Positions 24,753-32,859 of a stretch of 64,000 nucleotides of DNA are shown piece by piece. The notes beneath the pieces are model-generated. The model searched no databases. It saw only the letters and a program-made list of their open reading frames with translations, and was not told the DNA's origin. Numbering within the stretch: the first letter of the stretch is position 1; the number at the start of each line of letters is the position of its first letter. The position numbers and the translations under genes were made by a program. Source of the DNA: an uncultured Planctomycetota bacterium. GTDB taxonomy: Bacteria; Planctomycetota; Phycisphaerae; UBA1845; Fen-1342. The stretch covers positions 124,001-188,000 of the forward strand of contig CAADGL010000016.1 of NCBI GenBank assembly GCA_900696525.1, read 5' to 3'.

Positions 24753-26882
24753 CAGCATCAGGTCGGAGCGGATGTAGCGCGCGGCGATGCGTTGCAGGCC
24801 GAAGTAGATGTTGCGTTCGCGTTTCCATCGCTTGCTGACGGCGCGCCACGCGGCCCGCTCCTTCAGCAGCGCCACGCCGCCCTCGCTGATGCACCATTCC
24901 TCCAGCCGCCGCACGTCCTCGTCCGTCAGGTCTTCGTCCAGCAGCCCCGCGTCGCGCAGCAACGGGCTGGCGTCCTGCGCAAGCAGCACCATCGCCCAGT
25001 TGCGCAGGTCGCGCCGCGCCTCGCGGCGCACCGCCTCGTCCGCGTCGCGCGCCCGGGCGAACAACTCGGCCGCCTCGGGCGAGAGCGGCTCGGGCCGCCG
25101 GTCGAACTGCCGCCACCACGCCGGCCGCACCCACGACGACACGTAGAAGCGGTATTCCGGACTGCTCAGCGGCCTGCGGAACGTGAACCGCAGCTTCGTC
25201 GCGCCCCGCGCGTCGGCCTCGACGATCGTCGTGTCGAACGCTTCGCCGGCGATCACCTCGCCCTGGCGCAGCGGCCGCCCGGGACGAAGCCCCTCGATCA
25301 GCATCCGCCCCGACATGCCCGTGAAGTAGCCCGGCGGAGGGGCGCTCACCAGCAGCTCGTGGTCATTCAGCGCCTCCACCGTGCCGCGCTCCAGCATCGC
25401 CAGGGGGTGCGGCGAGAAGGTCAGCACGTAGGCCTCCAGGTCCGGCCGCTCCCACGCCTCGCGCATCGCCACCGCGGCGTAGATGCCCGCCACCGGCATG
25501 TTGATCAGGAACAGCTTCGCTCCCGGCGGCGGGCGGCTGGTGTTGAAATGCATGTCGGCGTAGATGAGCTGCTCGCTGCGAACGACGCCGCGCCATACGT
25601 AGCGATACGTCACGAAGGAATAGGCCGTGCCGAGCACGACCAGCGCCAGCACGAGCACGCGCGCCCAGCCCCGCGCCAGCCGCAGGCACGCCGCCGTCAT
25701 CACCGCCAGCGGCGCCGCGGGCAGATGCGCGAAGTGCGGCATCGTAAAGACGGGAATAACGGGCACGAATGCAACGACGACCCACGTCGGCCACAACCAC
25801 CGCAACCGCACCTCGCGCGACGCGCGGGCGTACCAGACGCCCACGAGCGCCAGCAAGACCAGCATCACCACGTGCGCCGTGGCCTCTTCCGGGCTGAAGT
25901 CGCCGTACGTCGCCAGCCCGAGAAACATCGGCGTGTACAGGATCAGCGAGAAGACCATGTGCAGCAGCTTGCTCGCCGCCCACGGCACGTACGCCAGCCC
26001 GCTCGGCGTCGTGAAGTAGATGTCCGGGACCGCCGTGTTCGGGAAGATCACCAGCCGCCAGTAGAGATACACAACGGTCAGGCCGGCGATCAGCCCGTGC
26101 ACGGGCAGGCGCCGCCGGACGTGCGAGACGCCACCGCCCAGCAGGTCGGCCAGGAAGACGACGAGCGGGAAGATGATCGCCGTCTCGCGCGAGAACAGAG
26201 CCAGCACCGCCAGCGCGAGCGATGCCGCCAGCGGCGCCGGGCGAATGCCGCCAGCGTCTGAAGCCGACGGCCCGGCGCCGAGTGAGCCGTGGTCTGCCCC
26301 GCGCCGCCCGGGCCGCGAGGCGCGGATGTAGAGCCAGACGGCCAGGACAAACAGCGGCGTGCAGATCAGGGCGTTTCGCGCGGCGATCCAACTGACGGTG
26401 AACACGGAATGCGGATGGATGACGAACAGCGCGGCGGCCAGCAGCCCCCAACCGGGGCTGCGCAGCGCCCAGCGCGCCAGCGCCAGCACGCCCAGCGCGG
26501 CCAGCCAGTGCCAACCCAGCGCGAAGGCGTGGATGACCACGGGCTCGCCGCCCGCCAGCAGGTATTCGACCTTCATCGCCAGCATCGCCAGCGGACGGGC
26601 GTAGCGCCAGCGCAGCGGCTGCTCCTGCCACCAGAGATGCACGAGTTGCCCGGGCAGGTCGAACGTCGCCGCCTCGACCAGATCCGCGAAACTCCAGCCG
26701 CTCTCGCGGATCGTCGCGCGATGCCAGTGGTCGTCGAAGAAAAGCCCGTCATCCAGGCTGCCGCCGTGCGCGACCAGCACCAGCAGCGCCAGCAGCCCGG
26801 CGGCAACGGGCGTGCGACCCAAACCGGCCGCGAGCCTGCGCCACGCACCGCCCGAAGCAGACGCAGGTACACGACTACTCAA
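24741..26882 (-). CDS. Multi-pass membrane glycosyltransferase-like protein
   Basis: A protein of about 713 residues. The first ~430 residues contain around ten transmembrane segments with landmarks close to those of the TMTC-like protein at 14.6 kb: FDDHWHRATIRESG after helix 1, HPHSVFTVSWIAARNALI and LFSRETAIIFPLVVFLADLL. This suggests a GT-C-fold glycosyltransferase. The C-terminal ~280 residues are soluble, with a beta-rich part and a helical tail, and lack TPRs. No ATG is present. A TTG at 26891 sits too close to the GGGAG site, so I prefer the TTG at 26882, ten bases after it. Either start overlaps the end of the upstream sulfatase-like gene, indicating coupling. Its stop lies inside a 15-bp tandem array. 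Confidence 0.78.
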   Translation of the reverse strand: MSSRVPASASGGAWRRLAAGLGRTPVAAGLLALLVLVAHGGSLDDGLFFDDHWHRATIRESGWSFADLVEAATFDLPGQLVHLWWQEQPLRWRYARPLAMLAMKVEYLLAGGEPVVIHAFALGWHWLAALGVLALARWALRSPGWGLLAAALFVIHPHSVFTVSWIAARNALICTPLFVLAVWLYIRASRPGRRGADHGSLGAGPSASDAGGIRPAPLAASLALAVLALFSRETAIIFPLVVFLADLLGGGVSHVRRRLPVHGLIAGLTVVYLYWRLVIFPNTAVPDIYFTTPSGLAYVPWAASKLLHMVFSLILYTPMFLGLATYGDFSPEEATAHVVMLVLLALVGVWYARASREVRLRWLWPTWVVVAFVPVIPVFTMPHFAHLPAAPLAVMTAACLRLARGWARVLVLALVVLGTAYSFVTYRYVWRGVVRSEQLIYADMHFNTSRPPPGAKLFLINMPVAGIYAAVAMREAWERPDLEAYVLTFSPHPLAMLERGTVEALNDHELLVSAPPPGYFTGMSGRMLIEGLRPGRPLRQGEVIAGEAFDTTIVEADARGATKLRFTFRRPLSSPEYRFYVSSWVRPAWWRQFDRRPEPLSPEAAELFARARDADEAVRREARRDLRNWAMVLLAQDASPLLRDAGLLDEDLTDEDVRRLEEWCISEGGVALLKERAAWRAVSKRWKRERNIYFGLQRIAARYIRSDLMLTGD

Positions 26883-28485
26883 TGTAGCCAAGCTCCCGAA
26901 GGTGGCGCTCCACGTGCGCCCGGTCGGCGGCGGCCAGCGCCGGCTCCGCCGCCTCGGCCTGGCCGGCCGTGGACGCCAGGCGCTGCGCCGTCTCCCGCAG
27001 GTGCAGGCACAGCTCCGGCTCGCGTCCGGCGACGTTCAGCGTTTCACCCGGATCGTGCCGCAGGTCGTACAGTTCCTCGGGCAGCTCCGGATTGTACGGG
27101 CCGTACGTGTACTTGTGCGTCTCCGTGCGCACGCCGTGAACCTCGAGTTCGGCGGGGATGCCCGTCACGGAAACGAACGCGGGCGCCTCGGCCAGGGCGC
27201 CCCCGTCGAGCAGGCCGCGCACCGAGCGGCCGTCGAGATCGCCCGACTGCGACGGTTCGCGCCCCAGCACCAGGTCGATCACCGTCGGCAGGATGTCGGG
27301 CTGGCGCACCATGCGCTCGCTGACGCGGCCGGCGGGCAGTCGACCGCGCCAGCGCAGCACCAGCGGCACGCGCACGAGAAAGTCGTACACGCCCACCATG
27401 TGCCCCTCGATCATGTTGTTCTTGTACGAGTTCAGCCACATGCGGCGGTGCATGTCGCGGCGGACGTCGTGGCCGACGGCCCGGCGCATGCGCTCCAGCG
27501 CCGCCCGCGAGCGCCCGCGATCGAGCAGGCCGCGCCGCCGCAGCATTTCCGTCAGGCGCAGCGGCTTGCCGAGCGCCAGCAGATCGTGCAGGTACACCCA
27601 CGGCGTGACGTACAGCAGCCGCAGCCGGTCGCAGGCGCGCGTCCACCAGCTCTCGCCGCGCTGGCCGATCTGGTCGACGCGCGTGTCGCGCAGCTCGGCG
27701 TTGAACTCCTCGCAGAACTGGTGCAGGACGCTCGGCCCGGCCCACTGCGCCAGATGGTGCGGCGGCATCCCCTCGACCCGGTCGAGCCCCAGCCGCCGCC
27801 GGGCATACGCGACCGCCGAGTCCTCGCGGTAGACCTCGCGCGCCGTTTTCTCGCCGTGGTCGCCGGTCAGGACGATCAGCGCGTCGTCGCCGGCGGCGTC
27901 GAAGACGCGGCGGAGCTGCGCGTCGAGGCTGCTGACGGCCCGTTCGTAGGGGTCGCGGCCGAACGCCGGCGCGTCGAACGCCGGCAGCACCTGCCGCGGG
28001 CCGTGCAGCTCCCAGGTGTGCAGCATGATGAGCCAGGGGGCGCGGTAGTGTCCCGATTTCAGCCGCTGCACGAAGCGTTCGCCCCAGGCCGTGTGCAGGT
28101 AGTCGCACGGCGCCCGGTACTCGAAGCGCGCGAAGGCCCGGTCGAGGCCCGTCTCCGCCAGCAGCGGCCCGCTCGTCTCGGCGTAGGTGTTGTAGCCGGC
28201 CGCGGCCAGGTCGTGCGTCAGCAGCGGCGTCGTCTCGCGGACGCGATAGCCCCACACCTGGTGCACGCCGTGCCGCGGACTGTACTGCCCGCTCAACAGC
28301 GTCGTGAAGGCGGGCGTGGTGCAGGCCTTCTCGGTGATCGTCACCGGCAGGGAAAACCCCTCGGCGGCGAGGCGATCGACGCTCGGTGTCTGAACGCGAC
28401 GCCCCGGACCGAGCCAGGCGTCGGACCGGGCGCAGTCGATCACCACGATCAGGATGTTCGGCAACGTCTTGCTCACCCCGTGCAC
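26875..28485 (-). CDS. Sulfatase-fold hydrolase with Thr in the nucleophile position
   Basis: A 536-residue alkaline-phosphatase/sulfatase-superfamily protein. Metal ligands are visible at VVIDCARSDA (D17), LTGDHGEKTA, and HTWELHGPR near residue 170. Aligned on the conserved LLSGQYSPRHG, the usual CxPSR formylglycine site reads TTPAF, so the nucleophile is Thr (T56) rather than formylglycine; C55 is one place off. It is thus more likely a phospho- or phosphoglycerol-type hydrolase/transferase than a true sulfatase. It carries no signal peptide, which suggests a cytoplasmic site. It starts with GTG (28485; GTG at 28476 is an alternative) and is coupled to the membrane gene that follows, so the pair may modify the same surface polymer. 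Confidence 0.82.
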   Translation of the reverse strand: MHGVSKTLPNILIVVIDCARSDAWLGPGRRVQTPSVDRLAAEGFSLPVTITEKACTTPAFTTLLSGQYSPRHGVHQVWGYRVRETTPLLTHDLAAAGYNTYAETSGPLLAETGLDRAFARFEYRAPCDYLHTAWGERFVQRLKSGHYRAPWLIMLHTWELHGPRQVLPAFDAPAFGRDPYERAVSSLDAQLRRVFDAAGDDALIVLTGDHGEKTAREVYREDSAVAYARRRLGLDRVEGMPPHHLAQWAGPSVLHQFCEEFNAELRDTRVDQIGQRGESWWTRACDRLRLLYVTPWVYLHDLLALGKPLRLTEMLRRRGLLDRGRSRAALERMRRAVGHDVRRDMHRRMWLNSYKNNMIEGHMVGVYDFLVRVPLVLRWRGRLPAGRVSERMVRQPDILPTVIDLVLGREPSQSGDLDGRSVRGLLDGGALAEAPAFVSVTGIPAELEVHGVRTETHKYTYGPYNPELPEELYDLRHDPGETLNVAGREPELCLHLRETAQRLASTAGQAEAAEPALAAADRAHVERHLRELGYIE

Positions 28486-28546
28486 CGTGCCCGCCAGCGC
28501 CGCGCACTCGTCACATGCCGCGCCTTTCGACGCGGCGCCGCCGCCG

Positions 28547-31500
28547 CTACTTGTCTTCCTCGCGGATGCCCATGCCGCGGCGATCGGGATATGCCGGCCG
28601 GTCTGGCTTCTTGTAGCCCTTGGTGCGGATCTCGTCGAGCATCAGCTTGATCGCCGCATCGAGCTGCGGATCGGCGCCATCGACCATCTTCGCCGGATCG
28701 TCGATGACCTGGATATCGGGGTCTACGCCGTGCCCCTCGATGCCCCAGGTGCCGTCGGTCTCGTAGAAGGCGAAGGTCGGCACGTTGGTGGCCGTGCCGT
28801 CGATGAGCTGCGGGTTGCCGCTGATGCCGACCAGGCCGCCCCAGGTGCGCGTGCCGATGAGCTTGCCCAGGCCGCTGGCGCGGAACCAGAACGGGAAGTA
28901 ATCGCCGCCGGACCCGGCCAGCCCGTTGATCAGCATGCACTTGGGCCCCTGGTGCGAATCGGGCGGCCAGGTCCAGTCGTTTCCGTCACGCCGCGCCCAG
29001 TAGTTCGCCACCGGGCGGTTCAGCAGCTCGATGAAACGCGTCGGAATCTGCCCTCCGCCGTTCCAGCGCTCGTCGATGATCAGCGCCGGCTTGTCCACCT
29101 GCCCGAAGAACTGGCGCACCAGCTCGTTCTGCCCGTCGACGCCCGTGTTCGGCACGTAGATGTACCCCACCTTGCCGCCCGAGGCCTTTTCGACGTACCG
29201 GCGGTTGTGCTCGATCCAGGCGCGGAAACGCAGGTCGCCGTCGCCGCCGAGCGTTCGGATGACCACGCGGCGCGCCGTGTCGTCGATGACCGGCTTGTCG
29301 CTGAGCGTCAGCTCGATCGTCTTGCCCGCCAGACCGATGAACGCCGCCCAGGGATCCTTGGTCACGTCCACCGGCACTCCGTTCACCGCCAACACGTAGT
29401 CGCCTTCCTTCGCGTCGACGCCCGGCTGGCTGAGCGGCCCGCGCGCGTCCGCGTCCCACGGCCCGCCACGGATGATCCGGCGGATGCGATAGGCGCCGTC
29501 GCCGAGCTCGAAGTCGCAGCCGAGCAGCCCGACCGAGACGCTCGGGGCGCGCTCGAAGCTGCCGGCGCGATAGTAGGCATGGCCCACGTTGAGCTCCGAG
29601 ATCATCTCGCGAATCACGTAGCTGACGTCGTCACGCGAGGCGCAGTCCGGAATCATCGCCGCGTACTGATCGTGGATCGCCGGCCAGTCGACGCCGTGCA
29701 TGTGCGGGTCGTAGAAGAAGTCACGCTGGATGCGCCAAACGTCGCGGAGAATCTGCCGCCATTCGGCCCGCGGGTCGATCACCTGCGCCATCCCGTCCAG
29801 CGGCACTTTCTTATCGAACTTCTGGTCTGCCTTCGCCGACACCACCGCCAGCTCGTTGCCCCGGCGCGCCAGCAGCTTCTTGCCGTCCGGCGTCAGGGCA
29901 TAGCTGCCGACGCCGCTCAGCACGGTCTTCTCCTCGACGGTGTCGGCGGTCAGGTCCACGATGCGGATACTGGTCGATTCGCCGCTGCCGCGCCCGCCGG
30001 CGCGGACGTAGATCAGGTGTCCGGCGTCGTTGACGGAGAGGCCGTAGAACGCGCCGCGGGAGATTGGCAGCAGCATCGCGCGAGCCTCGATGCCGTCGAA
30101 CTCGATCTCGACCTTCTCGCGCGGCTTGTCCTTGCCTTTGTCCTTGTCCTTGGGCTTTTCCTTGCCGTTCTCGTCGCCCTTGTCCGCGCCGTCGCCCTTG
30201 CTGGTGCGTGTCGCGGCGATGTTGTAGACGCTGTCCTCGGCGGTGGCGGTGCCGGAGAGCGATTCGCCCTTGACGGTGAGCTCGAAGGCCACGCTTGGTC
30301 CGTCGGGCACCTGGATGGCGAAGTTCAGCGCCCCGCTGGCCGCGTCAAACGTGCCGCCCGTGAACGACACCGAGAACATCACGGACTCGATGCTGCCCGA
30401 GACGCTGCTGTCGCCCGCGAGCTGAAGCACCAGCGTGAAGTCGAGGCCGTCCGGCGGCAGCGGATCCGGGCCCGTGGCGTGGCCGGCCCAGGTGCCCGAG
30501 ACCGGATCGTCGGCCCGGGCCTCGGGCTTGGCGCCGTCGCCGTTGTCCTCGTCCTTCCTCTCGGCGTCGCCGTTCTTGTCCTTGCCGTCCTTACTGCCGC
30601 CGTTGTCCTTGTCGTCATCCTTCTTCTTGCCGTCCTCCTTGTCCCACTCCTCCTCGTCGGCCTTGGGCAGCAGCGGCGATTTCACGTCCTTGCGCAGCGG
30701 CATGGCCAGCAGGCGCCCGGTCTCGGTGTAGATCCAGGTCGTGCCGATGTCCTCGTAGCGCGGGTTGCTGAACTCGCGGTTGCTGGCGTAGTAGATCCAG
30801 TCGCCCTTGCGATCGAACGTCGGCGACGAGTCGCTGAACATGCCCGACGTGAGCTGGTGCGTCGTCCCCTCCTTGACGTTGTACACCCAGATTGCGCTCA
30901 GCCGGTTCTCGCCGCCCTTCGAGTAGGCGATCCAGCGCGAGTCGTGGGACCACGCCAGGCCGGGCGCCCCCGACCACGGCTCCGTGTCGAAGTGCTTCAG
31001 CTCGCCCGACTCCAGCGTGTACACGTACATCCGCCCCGCCTTGTCGGCGAACGTCACGTGCTTCGAGTCCGGCGACCACGAACGCGAGTAGCGGAAACCG
31101 TCCTCGAAGTCCGTAAGCTTGCGCGTCTCGCCCCGCCCGTCGGATTGCGTGATGTAAAGCTGGTACTCCCCCGTCGCGTCCGAGAGATACGCCACCCAGC
31201 GCCCGTCCGGACTCCAGGCCGGGTCGCGATCGAAAACGCCGTCGCTGCCCGTCAGGTTCCGCGGTACGCCCTTCTCCGCCGGCAGGCTCCAGATGTCGCC
31301 GTGGGCCTCGACCACGACGCGCTTGCCGCTGGGCGAGACGTCGGCGCCGCGCAGCTCGTCATGCACCTCCTTGCGCTGCGGCCGCAGCCGCGGCCGGTCG
31401 CCGGGGATCGTCACTTTCACTTCGCGCACGCGCCCGCTGCCCAGGTCGAGCACCCGGAGCGTCGCGGCGTACTGGAAGACGATCTCGCCTTTGCCCTCCG

Positions 31501-32323
31501 GGCCGGGGCCGATCGACGGCCACTTCACGTCGAAGTCCTTGAAGTGCGTCACCTGCGTCCGCCGCCCCGTCGCCGGGTCGAACACCCAGATGTTCAACCG
31601 GTGCTCGGGGCCGTTGTCGGTCAGGTAGTACACCTTGCCGTCGTGCCACATCGGCAGCGTGTCGATGCCCTCCCAGTCCGTGATCTGCCGCGACGTCCGA
31701 TCCTTCAGGTTGAACAGCCAGATATCCGTCTGCATGCCGCCGCGATAGCGCTTCCAGGTGCGCTGGTCGATGGTGTGCGGCGTGTAGGCGAGCCAGACGC
31801 CGTCGGGGCTGAGCGTGGCGTTCGCGCCGTAGGGCAAAGGGAGCTTCTCGGGCAGCCCACCCCCGATGCTGACGCTCACCAGCTCCGTCACGCGCGCCGG
31901 GTAGAACTCGTACCCGCCGGCGTAGAACAGCAGCCGGTCGTCGTGCGTCCAGTCGGTGAGCGTCTCGCCCGCGGGGTGGTGCGTCACGCGGAAAGGCACG
32001 CCGCCCGAGATTGGGATCGTGTACAGGTCGCGGTTGCCGTCGTAGTTTCCGACAAAGGCGATCGAGCCGCCGTCGGGGCTGAACTTGGGAAACTCCTCCT
32101 CGCCGGGCGGGCTGGCGAGCGGCCGCGCCTCGCCGCCGTCGCGCGATACGAGCCACAGGTCGTTCGCGTACGAAAAGACGATGTGCGCGGCGCTGATGTC
32201 CGGGTAGCGCAGCATGCCGGCGTGCGGCTGCACGTCGGCGCGGGCCAACACCGCGCCCAGAGTGATGGCCAGAACGGTCAGCACGACGCGGCACGGCGGC
32301 AGGACGCCAACCGAACGCGCCAT
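28547..32323 (-). CDS. Exported tricorn-type protease (beta-propellers plus S41 serine protease) with an extra inserted domain
   Basis: A 1258-residue protein. A signal peptide (VVLTVLAITLGAVLARA) is followed by a TolB/tricorn-like beta-propeller with repeats such as FSPDGGSIAFVGN and WSPDGRWVAYLS. The C-terminal part holds a core domain (VWRIQRDFFYDPHMHGVDW), His in SELNVGHAYYR, a PDZ-like domain, and the S41 protease with Ser in GLAGSGGDYF and Glu in GIEGHGVDPDI. These match the tricorn tetrad. Between the propeller and the protease lies an insertion (about 30100-30680). It consists of a Lys/Asp-rich segment, a beta-domain starting SGTWAGHATG, and a second Lys-rich segment. I chose the ATG at 32323 for the signal peptide; upstream in-frame ATGs lie in a repeat. 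It likely cleaves peptides in the periplasm. Confidence 0.88.
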   Translation of the reverse strand: MARSVGVLPPCRVVLTVLAITLGAVLARADVQPHAGMLRYPDISAAHIVFSYANDLWLVSRDGGEARPLASPPGEEEFPKFSPDGGSIAFVGNYDGNRDLYTIPISGGVPFRVTHHPAGETLTDWTHDDRLLFYAGGYEFYPARVTELVSVSIGGGLPEKLPLPYGANATLSPDGVWLAYTPHTIDQRTWKRYRGGMQTDIWLFNLKDRTSRQITDWEGIDTLPMWHDGKVYYLTDNGPEHRLNIWVFDPATGRRTQVTHFKDFDVKWPSIGPGPEGKGEIVFQYAATLRVLDLGSGRVREVKVTIPGDRPRLRPQRKEVHDELRGADVSPSGKRVVVEAHGDIWSLPAEKGVPRNLTGSDGVFDRDPAWSPDGRWVAYLSDATGEYQLYITQSDGRGETRKLTDFEDGFRYSRSWSPDSKHVTFADKAGRMYVYTLESGELKHFDTEPWSGAPGLAWSHDSRWIAYSKGGENRLSAIWVYNVKEGTTHQLTSGMFSDSSPTFDRKGDWIYYASNREFSNPRYEDIGTTWIYTETGRLLAMPLRKDVKSPLLPKADEEEWDKEDGKKKDDDKDNGGSKDGKDKNGDAERKDEDNGDGAKPEARADDPVSGTWAGHATGPDPLPPDGLDFTLVLQLAGDSSVSGSIESVMFSVSFTGGTFDAASGALNFAIQVPDGPSVAFELTVKGESLSGTATAEDSVYNIAATRTSKGDGADKGDENGKEKPKDKDKGKDKPREKVEIEFDGIEARAMLLPISRGAFYGLSVNDAGHLIYVRAGGRGSGESTSIRIVDLTADTVEEKTVLSGVGSYALTPDGKKLLARRGNELAVVSAKADQKFDKKVPLDGMAQVIDPRAEWRQILRDVWRIQRDFFYDPHMHGVDWPAIHDQYAAMIPDCASRDDVSYVIREMISELNVGHAYYRAGSFERAPSVSVGLLGCDFELGDGAYRIRRIIRGGPWDADARGPLSQPGVDAKEGDYVLAVNGVPVDVTKDPWAAFIGLAGKTIELTLSDKPVIDDTARRVVIRTLGGDGDLRFRAWIEHNRRYVEKASGGKVGYIYVPNTGVDGQNELVRQFFGQVDKPALIIDERWNGGGQIPTRFIELLNRPVANYWARRDGNDWTWPPDSHQGPKCMLINGLAGSGGDYFPFWFRASGLGKLIGTRTWGGLVGISGNPQLIDGTATNVPTFAFYETDGTWGIEGHGVDPDIQVIDDPAKMVDGADPQLDAAIKLMLDEIRTKGYKKPDRPAYPDRRGMGIREEDK

Positions 32324-32431
32324 CCCCCGCGGCGCCATGCCCCATGGCGCCATCCCCCGCGGCGCCATGCCCAAGGCTATTCGCCCGGGCATGCCCGCCG
32401 GCGCCACGGTCGCCTTTCCAGATGCTGTACG

Positions 32432-32467
32432 CGCGGGCCTGTTATTCATCGCGGGCCTGTTATTCGT
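32432..32467. repeat. 18-nt tandem duplication
   Basis: Two adjacent copies of CGCGGGCCTGTTATTC plus two bases (32432-32449, 32450-32467) differ at one position, in an otherwise non-coding stretch upstream of the protease gene. Confidence 0.8.
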
Positions 32468-32610
32468 CCCAGGGCGGAAACAACTCGTCATGAGCAACGT
32501 TCTCCACTGAAAACCCGGTTCCGGCGGGTCGGTCAGTCTACTGGCTGGCATGTCGCGCAGCGAGAGGGAGCGCCGCCGAATCGCGAGCCTGCTGGCCCGG
32601 AGGCGCCAGC

Positions 32611-32668
32611 CTCAGCCCGGCCTCAAGCGCCTCGTCTGAGCCGGGCTGTCCTCAGCCCGGCCTCAAGC
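32611..32668. repeat. 18-nt direct repeat with a hairpin between
   Basis: CTCAGCCCGGCCTCAAGC occurs at 32611-32628 and 32651-32668. A 9-bp stem (GCCGGGCTG at 32640-32648, complement at 32653-32661) with a 4-nt loop overlaps the second copy. Confidence 0.75.
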
Positions 32669-32694
32669 CGGACACGTGAGGCCATCCAGAACCT

Positions 32695-32726
32695 GATCCG
32701 AGCCGCGACCGTAAGGGAGCGGTTGC
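32695..32726 (+). repeat. Dispersed 32-nt repeat, copy 2
   Basis: Identical over 32 nt to 22915-22946, in the same orientation, about 9.8 kb away. It sits upstream of top6B. Confidence 0.85.
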
Positions 32727-32859
32727 TGCAATGAGGCTTGCGGCACTCCTCCCCAAGGGCTCGAAGCCCCTGGCAACGGGCGCGCGCCTCCGGCCGCAAT
32801 GCACATGTCCTCGAGGTCGACTAATATGAGCGCGGTTGCTTCATCTTCGGGAGGCACGG

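Larger units (their letters stand above)
32324..32859. other. Repeat-rich intergenic region between the protease and top6B
   Basis: This 536-bp divergent gap has no convincing gene. From left to right it holds a 22-nt direct repeat (32321-32342 and 32351-32372) that duplicates the protease start region. Next come an 18-nt tandem duplication (32432-32467), an 18-nt direct repeat (32611-32628 and 32651-32668), a 9-bp hairpin (32640-32661) and dispersed-repeat copy 2 (32695-32726). A TAATAT element (32822-32827) lies 38 nt before the top6B start. Confidence 0.6.

Noticed and set aside
28454-32734. 1426-codon open frame on the plus strand
   Set aside because: It is antisense to the tricorn-like protease, whose motifs are unmistakable, and its translation is Arg/Val/His/Leu-rich without domains. 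High GC content keeps antisense frames open.
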